This document shows positions 29,405 to 40,203 of a DNA stretch of 64,000 bases, piece after piece (positions within the stretch are counted from its first letter, which is position 1; every line of letters starts with the position of its first letter). The stretch comes from Psychrobacter phenylpyruvicus DSM 7000 = NBRC 102152. GTDB lineage: Bacteria; Pseudomonadota; Gammaproteobacteria; Pseudomonadales; Moraxellaceae. The notes beneath the pieces are model-generated. The model worked only from the letters and a program-made list of their open reading frames with translations, ran no database searches and was not told where the DNA came from. Position numbers and translations under genes: made by a program. Location: positions 55,715-119,714 of the forward strand of contig NZ_JMKP01000007.1 in assembly GCF_000685805.1 (NCBI RefSeq), in the 5' to 3' direction.

Positions 29405-29630
29405 GTCATCGTTATTATAGTTGCTATTATTGCTTAAATAGCTTTATTAGCACCCTATTGATTAATAAACTAGATAGACGAAAGCATAGTCACTACGATA
29501 TTTACAAATTTAAAACAAGCATCTAGCTTTTCATTGCTAAAGTACGTGTAATTTGTAAACAAACACCATTCTCTTGCGTGCAAGCTAGCAAAAATTTGCT
29601 TGTGATTACCCACTATCTAAGGTTTTTTAC

Positions 29631-31025
29631 ATGAAACACTCGCACCTTTTCCTCGCTATTAGTTTAGCTGTATCCGGGCTGTTTATTGCAGGCTGTGATA
29701 AAAAAGACGACGAAGCAAACGCTGCAGCTGCTCAGCAACAGATGCCACCTGCAGTTGTGAATGTTATGCCCGTCCAATTCCAAACTGTGCCTTTGGTTCA
29801 CGAGTTTTCTGGTCGCACAGCCGCCTATGAGGTAGCTGATATCAGACCTCAGGTGACAGGCGTTGTGGACGAAATCCTTTATCCACAAGGTCGCATGGTT
29901 CAAAAAGGTCAGCCTCTTTATAGAATCAGCCCTGAAAACTATCAATCTAGCCAAGGCGCAAACGTAGCTGCAGTACAGCAAGCAGAAGCAAATGTTCAAA
30001 CCGCTAAAGCAAGCTACAACAATGCTGTTGCTAATATAGAATCACAAAAAGCGCTACTTGAACAAGCTCAAGCAGATGTACAGCGTCTTAAGCCGTTAGT
30101 GGCTCAGCAAGCTATCTCTGCACAGCAATACGAACAAGCAGTTACCCAACTAAAGACTGCTCAAGCAGGTCTTAACAGTGCTCAGGCAGCAGCGCAGCAA
30201 GCCCAAGCAAATATTGCCAGTTCACAAGCCGCTGTAAATACTGCCAAAGCTCAACTATCAGGTACTCAGTTAGATCTTAATCGTACCATCGTAAGAGCCC
30301 CAATCTCTGGTATTTCAGAGCGCTCTAACGTAACTGCCGGTGCATTAGTCAATGCTAACCAAGCCAATCCAATGGTTACTATCTCTAGAATTAACCCTAT
30401 TTATGTAGATATCAGCCAATCTTCTTCTGAGTTATTAAAATTAAAACAGCAACAAGCCAGTGGTGCGCTTCAAGCAGGCAACAATACTGTTGAGTTGGTA
30501 TTAGAAGATGGTAGCACCTACCCTGTCAAAGGTCAGATGTCTTTAGCAGAGGCTAAAGTTGATCAAGATACTGGCGCGGTGACTCTACGAGCTATTTTCA
30601 AAAATGATAACTATATGTTACTGCCAGGCATGTATGTTAAAGCGCGTCTGGTTCAAGGCTTAATTAATAATGCTGTTTTATTGCCTCAAAGTGCATTAAT
30701 TCGTACGCCTAAAGGTGAAACTCAAGTTTATATCGTTGACCAAAACAACAAAATCCAGGTTCGTGATGTGACCGTAAACGGTACTTATAACGGCAACTGG
30801 GTTGTCACTGACGGCCTGCAAGCAGGTGAGAACATCGTTGTGGTAGGTGGCTCTAAAGTGAGCCCAGAGCAAGAGGTGGTTAGTAAGCCTTATCAAGCAG
30901 AAGGCACTACTCCAAAACAAGGTGCAGCCCAAACACAAGGTCCTGTAGCCAATAAATCTGGGGCTCCAAAAGGCCCAGTAGCGCCTCAGAAGCAACAAAC
31001 GGCTGAGACAAACGCTGCAAAATAA
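29631..31025 (+). CDS. RND efflux periplasmic adaptor subunit (AdeI/AcrA/MexA-like)
   Basis: The membrane-fusion protein of a tripartite efflux pump. The signal peptide ends in lipobox IAGC with Cys22, so it is anchored to the inner membrane by lipid. The barrel-sandwich half motif RPQVTGVVDEI is followed by a long alanine- and glutamine-rich coiled-coil hairpin (about 105-205). The second lipoyl half is around IVRAPISGIS, followed by the beta-barrel and membrane-proximal domains. At 464 residues it is longer than AcrA because of a proline-, glutamine- and alanine-rich tail after about 415. It is the first gene of a three-gene operon, 29 bases before the pump gene. Confidence 0.95.
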   Translation: MKHSHLFLAISLAVSGLFIAGCDKKDDEANAAAAQQQMPPAVVNVMPVQFQTVPLVHEFSGRTAAYEVADIRPQVTGVVDEILYPQGRMVQKGQPLYRISPENYQSSQGANVAAVQQAEANVQTAKASYNNAVANIESQKALLEQAQADVQRLKPLVAQQAISAQQYEQAVTQLKTAQAGLNSAQAAAQQAQANIASSQAAVNTAKAQLSGTQLDLNRTIVRAPISGISERSNVTAGALVNANQANPMVTISRINPIYVDISQSSSELLKLKQQQASGALQAGNNTVELVLEDGSTYPVKGQMSLAEAKVDQDTGAVTLRAIFKNDNYMLLPGMYVKARLVQGLINNAVLLPQSALIRTPKGETQVYIVDQNNKIQVRDVTVNGTYNGNWVVTDGLQAGENIVVVGGSKVSPEQEVVSKPYQAEGTTPKQGAAQTQGPVANKSGAPKGPVAPQKQQTAETNAAK

Positions 31026-31054
31026 TTCAAAAATAGGCAGACTAGGAAAATATC

Positions 31055-34000
31055 ATGTCGAGATTTTTTATTAACCGCCCTATTTTTGCATGGGTAATAT
31101 CAATTTTAATCATGCTACTGGGCATAATCGCGGTCATTAACTTACCAATTGAGCAGTACCCTCGTATTGCACCCCCAACAGTTAGTGTTAGTGCTTCTTA
31201 TCCAGGTGCTAACGCGCAAACTGTTGAGGACACTGTTGTTCAGGTTATTGAACAGCGCATGAAAGGTCTTGATGGCTTAATGTACATGTCATCAACAAGC
31301 TCCTCAACTGGTAGCGGTTCGGTAAAACTAACTTTTGAAAACGGTACTGATCCTGATACTGCACAAGTTCAAGTTCAAAACAAATTGCAGTCAGCAATGA
31401 GTTCGTTACCTGAGCCTGTACAGCGTCAAGGGGTTGACGTTACTAAGTCTTCAAGTAGCTTCTTGATGGTTCAAGGCTTCATCTCAGAAGACAACTCTAT
31501 GGACAGTATAGATATTTCGGACTATGTGGCTTCTAATATTGTTGACCAGATTAGCCGTGTCGAAGGGGTTGGTGAAGTACAGTTATTCGGTTCATCTTAT
31601 GCGATGCGAGTGTGGTTAGACCCTGCCCGTTTACGCAGCTTTAACTTAGTTCCAGGCGATGTTGTCAATGCTATTCGTGCCCAAAACGCACAAGTCTCAG
31701 CAGGACAATTAGGACAAGCTCCTGCTGCTGAAGACAGACAGGTCATCAATGCTACAGTAACCGTACAATCTTATTTACAAACGCCTGAAGAATTCAGAAA
31801 TATTCTGTTAAAAACCGATAGCACTGGGGCTCAAGTTCGTATAGAAGATGTGGCTGACGTTGAAATTGGTCGTGAAAACTACAGTATTAGAGCTCTTTAT
31901 AATGGCAAGCCGTCATCAGGTATTGGTATTTCATTAGCACCAGGTTCAAACGCGCTAGAAACCAGACAGTTGGTTGAAGAGCGTATGGCTGAGCTTGAAG
32001 CTAACTTCCCTCCAGGGCTAGTCTCTGTAGTTCCTTACGATACTACTCCATTCGTTAAGCTATCTATTAAGCAAGTTGTTAAGACTCTAGTCGAAGCCAT
32101 TATCTTAGTATTCTTGGTGATGTTCTTATTCTTGCAGAATTGGCGTGCAACGGTTATTCCAACACTAGCCGTACCAGTAGTTCTGTTAGGAACCTTTGCG
32201 GTGCTATATGTCGCTGGCTTTAGTGTTAACGTACTGACGATGTTCGCCATGGTACTGTCCATTGGTCTACTGGTGGACGACGCCATTGTTGTTGTCGAAA
32301 ACGTCGAGCGTATCTTAGAAGAAGATCCGCACATCTCTATTAAAGACGCTACCATTCAGTCAATGGGCGAAATTAGTAAGGTGGTTATTGGTATTGCCTT
32401 GATTTTATCAGCGGTATTCGTACCTATGGCCTTCTTTGGTGGATCAACAGGGGTTATTTACCGTCAGTTCTCGATCACCCTAATTACCAGTATGGTACTG
32501 TCTGCGATAGTTGCTTTGATTTTTACACCAGCACTATGTGTGACCTTACTTAAACGCCAAAAGAATCATGGTGAAGAGAAAAAAGGCTTCTTCGGTTGGT
32601 TTAACCGTACTTTTGAAAAAGTTAGCCGTTCTTATGAAGGTATCATTGGTAAGAGTGTTAACCATAAATTGTTATATGCTTTAGGCTATGCAGCAATTGT
32701 CGGCCTTATGGCGGTAATATTTATGCGTATCCCAGGATCTTTCTTACCAGAAGAAGACCAGGGTATTATGGTGACTCTAGTTCAATTGCCTTCAGGGGCA
32801 TCTTTAGATGATACTCAGGCTGTACTAGATAAAGTATCCAATTATTATGATTCTGAAGAAACAGATAACATAGAGTCGGTATTTACTATTGCTGGCTTCA
32901 GTTTCGCAGGTCCTGGACAGAACATGGGTCTGGCATTCATTCGCTTGTCTGACTGGGATGGCCGGGTAGGTGAAGAGAATACAGCGCAAGCAGTAGCTGC
33001 ACGAGCCATGGGCTATTTCGCTACCCAGATCAATGAAGCACAAGTTTATGCCATCGTTCCGCCTGCTATTACTGAGCTAGGTAACGCCAGTGGTTTCGAC
33101 CTAATGCTGCAGGATGTAGGCAATATCGGACATGACGGGCTAACCGCCGCTCGTAACCAATTATTGGGTATGGCTAGCCAAAGCGACCAAGTTACTGGGG
33201 TTCGTCCTAACGGCCAAGAAGATGCTCCTCAATTGAAAGTTAATATCAATCAAGAACAAGCAGCGGCTTATGGCCTACCTTTGTCTTCCATCAACAGTGT
33301 AATCTCTACTGCTTGGGGTTCAGCTTACGTAAATGACTTCGTGGACAGAGGTCGTATTAAGCGTGTGTTCGTACAAGGTGAGGCTGATAGCCGCACCAAC
33401 CCTGAAGACATCAATAAATGGTATGTTCGTAACGATCAGGGTGACATGATTTCATTCGATGCTTTCTCAGATAGCGAATGGCAACACGGTTCACCTCGTT
33501 TAACTCGTTATAACAGTTTCCCCTCGATGAACATTCAGGGTAACGCTGCTCCCGGACTAAGTACCGGTGAAGCTATGACCGCTATGGAACAAATGATAGA
33601 GCAGCTTCCAGAAGGTGTTGGCTATGAGTGGACAGGTATGTCTCTAGAAGAGAAAAAATCAGGGGCACAAGCGCCAATGTTATATGCCCTATCCATCTTA
33701 GTAGTCTTCTTATGTCTAGCTGCGTTATATGAAAGCTGGTCTGTGCCCTTTTCGGTTATTTTAGTGATACCATTAGGAGTGTTAGGGGCTGTCTTATTTA
33801 CCTGGTTACGAGACTTTGCAAACGATATTTATTTGCAAGTGGGTCTATTAACCATCGTAGGTCTGTCAGCTAAGAACGCTATTTTGATTATTGAGTTCGC
33901 TAAAGAACACCAAGAATCTGGAATGTCCTTGAAGGATTCGGTTATGATTGCTGCTCGTCAGCGTCTGCGTCCAATTATCATGACTTCATTGGCATTTGGT

Positions 34001-34279
34001 TTAGGGGTATTACCACTGTACCTAGCAACTGGTCCAGGCGCAGGAAGTCAGAACGCCATTGGTACCAGTGTTGTAGGTGGTGTGGTTACCGCAACTTTCT
34101 TAGGTATTTTCTTTATCCCTATGTTCTATGTATGGGTACGTACTATATTTAAGTACAAAGGGGATGGTACCAATAATGGTTCTGGTAATGGTGTTCAAAC
34201 TCAGTCTAATCCTGCATTAGCGACTACTGACACCAGCACTACCTCTACCCCAGCCAATTTTGGAGACAACACTCAATGA
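31055..34279 (+). CDS. RND efflux pump inner-membrane transporter (AdeJ/AcrB/MexB-like, HAE1)
   Basis: The proton-driven drug exporter of the pump, 1074 residues. The N-terminus [14 protein letters not shown] is the family hallmark. Proton-relay residues Asp408 and Asp409 are in [16 protein letters not shown] (TM4), and the relay lysine is in [10 protein letters not shown] (TM10). Two large periplasmic loops and twelve membrane helices fit AcrB. The tail after about residue 1045 is serine- and threonine-rich. Drug specificity cannot be read. Its last four bases (ATGA) overlap the start of the outer-membrane gene, indicating translational coupling. Confidence 0.97.
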   Translation: MSRFFINRPIFAWVISILIMLLGIIAVINLPIEQYPRIAPPTVSVSASYPGANAQTVEDTVVQVIEQRMKGLDGLMYMSSTSSSTGSGSVKLTFENGTDPDTAQVQVQNKLQSAMSSLPEPVQRQGVDVTKSSSSFLMVQGFISEDNSMDSIDISDYVASNIVDQISRVEGVGEVQLFGSSYAMRVWLDPARLRSFNLVPGDVVNAIRAQNAQVSAGQLGQAPAAEDRQVINATVTVQSYLQTPEEFRNILLKTDSTGAQVRIEDVADVEIGRENYSIRALYNGKPSSGIGISLAPGSNALETRQLVEERMAELEANFPPGLVSVVPYDTTPFVKLSIKQVVKTLVEAIILVFLVMFLFLQNWRATVIPTLAVPVVLLGTFAVLYVAGFSVNVLTMFAMVLSIGLLVDDAIVVVENVERILEEDPHISIKDATIQSMGEISKVVIGIALILSAVFVPMAFFGGSTGVIYRQFSITLITSMVLSAIVALIFTPALCVTLLKRQKNHGEEKKGFFGWFNRTFEKVSRSYEGIIGKSVNHKLLYALGYAAIVGLMAVIFMRIPGSFLPEEDQGIMVTLVQLPSGASLDDTQAVLDKVSNYYDSEETDNIESVFTIAGFSFAGPGQNMGLAFIRLSDWDGRVGEENTAQAVAARAMGYFATQINEAQVYAIVPPAITELGNASGFDLMLQDVGNIGHDGLTAARNQLLGMASQSDQVTGVRPNGQEDAPQLKVNINQEQAAAYGLPLSSINSVISTAWGSAYVNDFVDRGRIKRVFVQGEADSRTNPEDINKWYVRNDQGDMISFDAFSDSEWQHGSPRLTRYNSFPSMNIQGNAAPGLSTGEAMTAMEQMIEQLPEGVGYEWTGMSLEEKKSGAQAPMLYALSILVVFLCLAALYESWSVPFSVILVIPLGVLGAVLFTWLRDFANDIYLQVGLLTIVGLSAKNAILIIEFAKEHQESGMSLKDSVMIAARQRLRPIIMTSLAFGLGVLPLYLATGPGAGSQNAIGTSVVGGVVTATFLGIFFIPMFYVWVRTIFKYKGDGTNNGSGNGVQTQSNPALATTDTSTTSTPANFGDNTQ

Positions 34280-36063
34280 CGACATCTGTAAAATCAAATA
34301 TAATTCTTAAAAGTCGAGCTGTGAGTGCATTTGCTATGAATACATCTAATAAGTGGACACGGTTATTTGGTTTATCTGCTTTGACAGTCGCTATTAGCGC
34401 CTGTCAGACAGTGCCAACTGCCGATACAAGTCCGGTGGTTGCTCGTCCTAATATTCCTCTTTTACCAGGAGAGAATTACGAGCTTTATGGAAATAACCAA
34501 GTACCGTCAAGTCTTGCCGCCGTACGTTGGCAAAGTTTTTATACCGATCCTAAGCTAAAAGCGCTTATTCAAATGGGTCTGGATAACAATAAAGACGTTA
34601 AGCAAGCGGTTTTAGCCATCCAAAAAGCTCAAGCTCAATACCGCATTACTGATAGTAATAATGCGCCTAACGTTGGTCTAAACGGTGAGTACTCTCGTGG
34701 TGCAAATAATGCTGTCGACCGTAACCCTAGTGACAACTATAGTGTTGGTCTTGGTATGGCTGCCTATGAGCTTGATTTCTGGGGCAAGATTGCTAACTTA
34801 AAAGAGCAAGCGCTACAAAACTATCTAAGCACCACAGCAGCTCGAGATACCGCTCAAGTCAGCTTGATTGCTAATATTGCTAAGAGTTATGTCAACCTAA
34901 GCTATCAGCAAAAGCAGCTAGAGCTTGCGATAAGTACGCTACAAACTCGTGAAGAGTCGCTACGTATTACCAAAGCTCGCTTAGAAGCAGGTATTGACTC
35001 CAAAGCACCTTCCCTACAAGCAGCGGCTTCTGCTGAAACCGCTCGCATTGCTGCACTAAATGCTCAAAGTGGGGTGTTGAGAGCTAAAAACGCTCTTAAA
35101 TATCTGGTTGGTGCTCCCATCACAGATGATATGTTGCCAGATCCTGCGGTACCTAATATCGCTTCAAATCAAGTATTAAGTGCCGGCTTGCCTAGTGATC
35201 TATTACGCTACCGTCCTGATGTACTTCAAGCTGAATACAACTTAAAAGCAGCAGGTGCCAACATTGAAGTAGCTCGTGCGGCTTATTACCCATCAATTAG
35301 CTTGACGGGTAATCTAGGTTATAGAAGTAATGACCTATCTGATTTGTTCAAGAGCGGTGCTGCTAGTTGGTCATTTGGACCCTCTATCAATTTACCTTTA
35401 TTTGATGCCGGTCAACGTGATGCCAACTATGAAGTGGCTCAAATTGAGCGTGATCAAGCTGTCGCTAATTACGAAAGCACCGTTGAAGCTGCCTTTAAAG
35501 AGGTGAATGATGTGCTGGCTGATCGAGCAACACTAGATCAAAGAACTCAGGCTGAATACCGCCTACAAGAGAACTATCAAGGTCTATTTGATATCTCTGA
35601 AGCGCGCTTTAAAGCTCAGGTTGATGATTATCTTGCAGTGCTTGATGCCCAGCGCTCACTGTTCTCAACTCAGCAGTCTATCCTGAATCTAGAACAAGAG
35701 CGTCTCAATAACCAAATTGAGCTGTACCAAGTGTTGGGCGGCGGGGCGAATTTAGGTCCTGTTGCTGTTCCTACCTCAAAGTATCGCAACTTAGTGAACG
35801 TCTTTGACAATCAATCCGATAAGCAAAAAGCAGTACAAGCTATTGAGTCTAGCCGCGGACCCGCTATCGTAACTCCTGAACAAGCTTATGCGATTGAGGC
35901 TACTAAGCCTGTTAAAGTAGTGAAACAAAAAGAGCTGACTCCAGTTGATATCAATAATAACAACAACGCAGATGCTTACATCTCTGTTGTTGAGACCTCG
36001 ACCCACCCTGCTGGCTCTAAAGTTGTAGACACCAAAGACGGCGCTAAGGTGGTTCAGCCTTAA
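34276..36063 (+). CDS. outer-membrane efflux channel (OprM/AdeK/TolC-type, NodT family)
   Basis: The outer-membrane factor of the RND pump. The first ATG overlaps the transporter stop. A second in-frame ATG at codon 21 begins a shorter signal peptide; either way the lipobox ISAC places the lipidated cysteine at residue 43 (23 from the second ATG). Two OEP repeats follow, with [15 protein letters not shown] and the second-half [21 protein letters not shown]. The OprM-like part ends near residue 493 (VLGGG). About 100 further residues form a low-complexity, lysine- and aspartate-rich tail not present in OprM. A strong terminator follows. Confidence 0.94.
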   Translation: MTTSVKSNIILKSRAVSAFAMNTSNKWTRLFGLSALTVAISACQTVPTADTSPVVARPNIPLLPGENYELYGNNQVPSSLAAVRWQSFYTDPKLKALIQMGLDNNKDVKQAVLAIQKAQAQYRITDSNNAPNVGLNGEYSRGANNAVDRNPSDNYSVGLGMAAYELDFWGKIANLKEQALQNYLSTTAARDTAQVSLIANIAKSYVNLSYQQKQLELAISTLQTREESLRITKARLEAGIDSKAPSLQAAASAETARIAALNAQSGVLRAKNALKYLVGAPITDDMLPDPAVPNIASNQVLSAGLPSDLLRYRPDVLQAEYNLKAAGANIEVARAAYYPSISLTGNLGYRSNDLSDLFKSGAASWSFGPSINLPLFDAGQRDANYEVAQIERDQAVANYESTVEAAFKEVNDVLADRATLDQRTQAEYRLQENYQGLFDISEARFKAQVDDYLAVLDAQRSLFSTQQSILNLEQERLNNQIELYQVLGGGANLGPVAVPTSKYRNLVNVFDNQSDKQKAVQAIESSRGPAIVTPEQAYAIEATKPVKVVKQKELTPVDINNNNNADAYISVVETSTHPAGSKVVDTKDGAKVVQP

Positions 36064-36090
36064 GTTTAAGAGTTATCTGTTCACAATTAA

Positions 36091-36126
36091 ATAAACCCCA
36101 TAAGTTACCTTATGGGGTTTATTTTA
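36091..36126 (+). terminator. terminator of the RND operon
   Basis: ATAAACCCCATAAG (36091-36104) pairs with CTTATGGGGTTTAT (36109-36122) around loop TTAC, followed by TTTTA. It may also serve the convergent gene at 36170. Confidence 0.93.
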
Positions 36127-36169
36127 TGACACTGAAGTTAGGTAGCGCTAGTTAACTTAGCTAAAGTGA

Positions 36170-36475
36170 TCAATCAGGTAAGTCGTGCCGGATATGATCT
36201 GGACTTAAACCAAAAGAGAACACAAAGGTAGCTACCAAGCTGTTAACAATAACGAAAGCCACATCTAACCCTTCATGCCCTAGCACAAACTTACCTAATA
36301 AAGCAGATATCACCAGCATAATCCCAAAAAATATTGCCAAATAAATTTTAATTTTAGGATGTGACAGGCTATAAGGCTGCTCAGGCTTTGGTCCTTTTTC
36401 TAACACATACAGACGAACTGCCCAGCCTGCTGCATAAGCTAAGGCCCCCATTAATAAATAATTCAAAAAACCCAT
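36170..36475 (-). CDS. small inner-membrane protein of unknown function
   Basis: A 101-residue protein with three predicted membrane helices (about 4-24, 46-63 and 70-92) and a charged loop at 27-42 rich in proline. AGGAAT lies upstream of the ATG at 36475. I do not recognise a family. It lies downstream of and on the same strand as the lipoprotein gene at 36607, and convergent with the RND operon. Confidence 0.7.
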   Translation of the reverse strand: MGFLNYLLMGALAYAAGWAVRLYVLEKGPKPEQPYSLSHPKIKIYLAIFFGIMLVISALLGKFVLGHEGLDVAFVIVNSLVATFVFSFGLSPDHIRHDLPD

Positions 36476-36557
36476 TTTTTTATTCCTAATTGCCTAGTAC
36501 CTAAAGACTAAATTTCTATGCTGGTAATGGTTTAATGTTGCTTGTACTTTAAGCAAA

Positions 36558-36597
36558 TCTCTACTTTGCTATAAAGGTCTCTACTTTGCCCTAAAGC
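36558..36597. repeat. 20-bp tandem duplication
   Basis: TCTCTACTTTGCTATAAAGG (36558-36577) is followed directly by a second copy differing at three bases (36578-36597). It lies between the two small minus-strand genes. Confidence 0.75.
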
Positions 36598-36606
36598 AAA
36601 AGCAGT

Positions 36607-37224
36607 TTAACTGTTAACCTTGCCTGCAGGCTTAATCACGATATTACCCACACCGTCCTGACTTTGATGCGGATTGTCTAATAGCACATCGGCTGGGGTG
36701 TCATCGCATTCAACTTTATAAATGGTATTGGACCCTTGTAAGATATAGCCAAGATATGGGCTGTCTAACGTAGGATCAATGTTGACATAAGCTTGCTTAA
36801 CTTGAGCAACAACGAATACTCGATCTGGTCGACCGATTACCCCTTCAACATTTTTTTTATCAATTGAAAAGTATTTTGATACTTTATCAATAGCGATAGG
36901 CTCTAAAGGCTCTGGGTCATCCCACACTCTATTGGCAGATTTTGGCTCTTTCATCTGCATCACTAAGCCTTGTGCCTGCTGACTGACTTTAATCTGTGGT
37001 GGCTCATCTTTACTTACGGTATAGCAGCCTGAAAACATGTCAGCATGGTGCTTAATGCTTAGTTCAGAGTTTAAAGTCTCAGCGGAGGTTTCAGCACTCA
37101 CTTCAGAGTCGGCTGTCTCAGACTTATCACAAGCCGTTACTAATAAGGCTACCCCTGATAGGAGTATGGTCGAATAAATTTTTGATAGATTTAATGGTTT
37201 CAAAGCAAAGTTCCGGTAGCTCAA
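36607..37224 (-). CDS. lipoprotein of unknown function
   Basis: A 205-residue predicted lipoprotein: hydrophobic segment IYSTILLSGVALLV, then lipobox VTAC with Cys32. The frame has no in-frame ATG near its start; it opens with TTG at 37224, and another TTG at codon 8 (37203) is also possible, so the start is uncertain. The mature part is acidic and serine/threonine-rich first, then a beta-rich region containing QVKQAYVNIDPTLDSPY. I do not recognise the family. Confidence 0.7.
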   Translation of the reverse strand: MSYRNFALKPLNLSKIYSTILLSGVALLVTACDKSETADSEVSAETSAETLNSELSIKHHADMFSGCYTVSKDEPPQIKVSQQAQGLVMQMKEPKSANRVWDDPEPLEPIAIDKVSKYFSIDKKNVEGVIGRPDRVFVVAQVKQAYVNIDPTLDSPYLGYILQGSNTIYKVECDDTPADVLLDNPHQSQDGVGNIVIKPAGKVNS

Positions 37225-37357
37225 TATAATTATCGGTATTTTAGCAAACTTGCTGTCACTGTTGTGACTATTGGCAAATATATTAAAGAGGCAAACTCAA
37301 ATAAGTAGGTCATATTTGCTATACTAGGGGCTAACTATTTATGTCCTGTTTTAGCCA

Positions 37358-39118
37358 ATGCGAGTCGCTATGTCCGTTCTTAATCCGAAGCCCAATACCA
37401 CTATTGCTTTCACTGATGGTGCCTGTAAAGGAAACCCTGGTCCTGGAGGTTGGGGGGCGCTATTAGTGCTTAGTGATGGCCGTCAAATTGAATATTTTGG
37501 CGGTGAAGCTCATACCACCAACAACCAAATGGAGTTGATGGGAGCGATTATGGCTTTAGAAAATAGCCCTCATGATCAGCACCTAGAGATTTGGACCGAC
37601 TCAAGCTACGTAAAAAATGGCATTACCTCTTGGATTCAAGGTTGGAAAAATAAGGGCTGGAAGACCTCTGGTAATAAACCAGTAAAAAACCAAGAGCTGT
37701 GGCAACGTCTAGATGCTCTACAAGCCAGCCGTGATGTTAGCTGGCACTGGGTGAAAGGCCATGCCGGTCATGAAGGCAACGAAAAGGCAGATGAATTGGC
37801 CAACCGTGGCATTTTATCTTCCTCTAATTCCATTACCTCTAATCCTAATGACAGCGATGAGCTTAAAAAAAAACTGAATAATTCACAAAGCTTAGTTGCT
37901 CCTGAGGCGCAAACACCAACCTCTCCCCTTTTTGATGAGCAAAATGATCATCCAAATATCACCACGAGATCCCCAAGTAATATGATTAACTCAGAAAATA
38001 ACGACTTTCAAAACAACAATGACTGGATTAAAGATGATCCCCTAGGTTTTGATGAAATGTCTCCTGAAGAAGAGGCGGCTCTAGCAGCGCAGTTTGGTAA
38101 TCCTCAAGCCCACTCGCCTGCAGCAGAGTCTTTGCCGCATGACTCAGCAGCAGACTTACAGAATATTGGTGAGACAGCACAAGCCTCTCATGAACAGCCA
38201 AGTGAGGCACAAGAAGTTGAGTTTGATGGCGACACCAGTCGTGCCAACCCTCACTTCAAGCCGCTATTGCCTGAGCCTGTTAATAGAGGACAAAGTGGCC
38301 GTCAGTTGATTATGGATACCGAGACCACAGGTCTAGACGCTCTAAAAGGCGACAGAATCATTGAGGTGGGTATCATCGAGCTGGTAAACCGCAAATTTAC
38401 TGGTGAGAAGCTGCACGTCTATATCAACCCTGAGCGTGGTATGGATGAAGAGGTTATAAGAGTTCACGGTATCTCAGAGGCCTTCTTAGCAGACAAACCT
38501 AAATTTAAAGAAGTGGCCAAGCCTCTTTATGAATTTATGCTTGGGGCGGAAGTTATTGCTCATAACGCACCATTTGATATCAGTTTCTTATCAATGGAGT
38601 TTGACAAAGTTGGACTAACAGACTTTGCTGAGAAGATTACCGTTACTGACTCCTTGGTAATGGCCAAACAGCAGTATCCGGGGCAAAAGAACACTCTAGA
38701 CGCTTTAGTACGTCGTCTTAACGTGGGTAAAATGGACCGTACCTTCCACGGGGCTTTACTAGACTCGGAAATTCTGGCTGAAGTTTATCTGGCAATGACA
38801 GGGGGTCAGGTAGCCCTAGCTATCGATGAAGATACCCAGGCTGAAGGTGAAGGTTCACACGCTGACTTTAGCCACCTAGCTGCACAGATATTAACGGCAA
38901 AAACCCAGATCAGCGATCATGTAAGCTGGGTTGCCAAACTACTTAAGAAGCACCCAAAGCTTGCTGAAACCCAAGGTGTGGGCTGCTTTTATAGCCTCGA
39001 TGACGCCACAAAAGCGAAAAACCTGCTGTTTCAAAAATCCATAATAGACCAACAGCTACAAGCCAGTCGCCTAAACGTAGACCCTATCTTGGCCAATAAT
39101 TTATTTATTGGATCCTAG
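37358..39118 (+). CDS. rnhA-dnaQ: RNase HI fused to DNA polymerase III epsilon subunit
   Basis: One frame encodes two enzymes. Residues 13-153 are RNase HI, with catalytic Asp20, Glu59, Asp81 and Asp145 and the handle [13 protein letters not shown]. Residues 154-312 form a long acidic, polar linker without visible domains. Residues 315-480 are the DEDDh proofreading exonuclease: Asp320 and Glu322 (MDTETTG), Asp407 (HNAPFDISF), His464 and Asp469. Directly after it, QVALAI (484-489) stands where the E. coli clamp-binding motif QTSMAF is. About 95 more residues follow. In E. coli rnhA and dnaQ are divergent neighbours; here they are joined. An ATG at 37370 is an alternative start. Confidence 0.95.
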   Translation: MRVAMSVLNPKPNTTIAFTDGACKGNPGPGGWGALLVLSDGRQIEYFGGEAHTTNNQMELMGAIMALENSPHDQHLEIWTDSSYVKNGITSWIQGWKNKGWKTSGNKPVKNQELWQRLDALQASRDVSWHWVKGHAGHEGNEKADELANRGILSSSNSITSNPNDSDELKKKLNNSQSLVAPEAQTPTSPLFDEQNDHPNITTRSPSNMINSENNDFQNNNDWIKDDPLGFDEMSPEEEAALAAQFGNPQAHSPAAESLPHDSAADLQNIGETAQASHEQPSEAQEVEFDGDTSRANPHFKPLLPEPVNRGQSGRQLIMDTETTGLDALKGDRIIEVGIIELVNRKFTGEKLHVYINPERGMDEEVIRVHGISEAFLADKPKFKEVAKPLYEFMLGAEVIAHNAPFDISFLSMEFDKVGLTDFAEKITVTDSLVMAKQQYPGQKNTLDALVRRLNVGKMDRTFHGALLDSEILAEVYLAMTGGQVALAIDEDTQAEGEGSHADFSHLAAQILTAKTQISDHVSWVAKLLKKHPKLAETQGVGCFYSLDDATKAKNLLFQKSIIDQQLQASRLNVDPILANNLFIGS

Positions 39119-39295
39119 TTTGCGGGATATCTAAGCGTTAAAGCATTAAATAAATCATTTATACCGCCCACTCCCAGCTGAGCATAAGCAGTCGACCATT
39201 AACTAATGGCTGGTAAGGTATTACAATACTTATTTAGTCAGTGCCACTCGGACTGACTTTGAAGTTATTCAATTGCTATTTATTATGAGGTACTC

Positions 39296-40123
39296 GTGAG
39301 CACTGACCGATTAGACGCCCTACCTATCCTATTTAATCGCTTTGGGCTTGAGCGCCTGACACAGACTCAACGTCAAAAAATTGCCACGGTTGATGCGACT
39401 TTGCCTCAAACCCAATGTGGGCTATGCGACCACCCTGAGGGCTGCTTACCCTATGCCATTGCTATGGTGGTAGATAATGAGCCGCACAATAAATGTGTGC
39501 CTGGCGGTCAGCCGGTTAGTGACACTATTGCTGAAATACTAGACAGAGAGACTTTACAGGTTCGTGAGTCTGCTTGGCCGGTAGATCCTAATACCAGTCG
39601 TCCTACTGAAGTGCGGGCAGTGATACGAGAGGATGATTGCATTGGTTGTACGAAGTGCATCCCTGCCTGCCCGGTTGATGCCATTATTGGCACTGGCAAA
39701 CACATGCACACCATCATCAGTGACTTATGCACTGGCTGTGAGCTGTGTCTACCCCCCTGCCCTGTAGACTGTATTGACCTTGTTGAAGTGCCTCGTGACC
39801 CTGCTACTGAAACGGCTGAATTTAGACAAAAAGAACAGGCTCACCTAAGATATCGCTATCACAATCATCTCAATCGCGTAGCAGAGCAAATGGCAGATAA
39901 AACCCATGCTAAGCCAGTGACCAGTGTCATTGAGACCATGATAGGCAATGCTTCACACCAAAGCTTAAATATCGATGCCTCTAAAGCCAAAGCCACCATT
40001 GCTGGAGCCAAGCTACGCACCAAAATCAAAAAACTAGAGAAGCAGCTAAACGTACGTCCTAATCCAAGCAAACAAGCAGAATTGGACGACTTAAAGCAGC
40101 AGTTGGCCGAGCTTAGTAAATAA
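39296..40123 (+). CDS. RnfB-like iron-sulfur protein without membrane anchor
   Basis: A 275-residue ferredoxin-type protein resembling RnfB/RsxB. An Fe-S domain carries Cys41, Cys44, Cys50 and Cys67 (CGLCDHPEGC). Two [4Fe-4S] sites follow: Cys115, 118, 121, 125 and Cys145, 148, 151, 155. The N-terminal membrane helix of true RnfB is missing, and a lysine- and alanine-rich helical tail follows residue 170. The GTG start has GAGGT upstream. In E. coli rnfABCDGE lies just before nth; here only this one gene remains before nth, so it probably serves as a soluble electron carrier for an unknown partner. Confidence 0.87.
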   Translation: MSTDRLDALPILFNRFGLERLTQTQRQKIATVDATLPQTQCGLCDHPEGCLPYAIAMVVDNEPHNKCVPGGQPVSDTIAEILDRETLQVRESAWPVDPNTSRPTEVRAVIREDDCIGCTKCIPACPVDAIIGTGKHMHTIISDLCTGCELCLPPCPVDCIDLVEVPRDPATETAEFRQKEQAHLRYRYHNHLNRVAEQMADKTHAKPVTSVIETMIGNASHQSLNIDASKAKATIAGAKLRTKIKKLEKQLNVRPNPSKQAELDDLKQQLAELSK

Positions 40124-40203
40124 GGGTTAAGCAATCAATTGTGCTTTTTTCTATTTTCAATAGATAGAATAGATAGGTTAATTTGACGAGACATTAAATC
40201 AAT

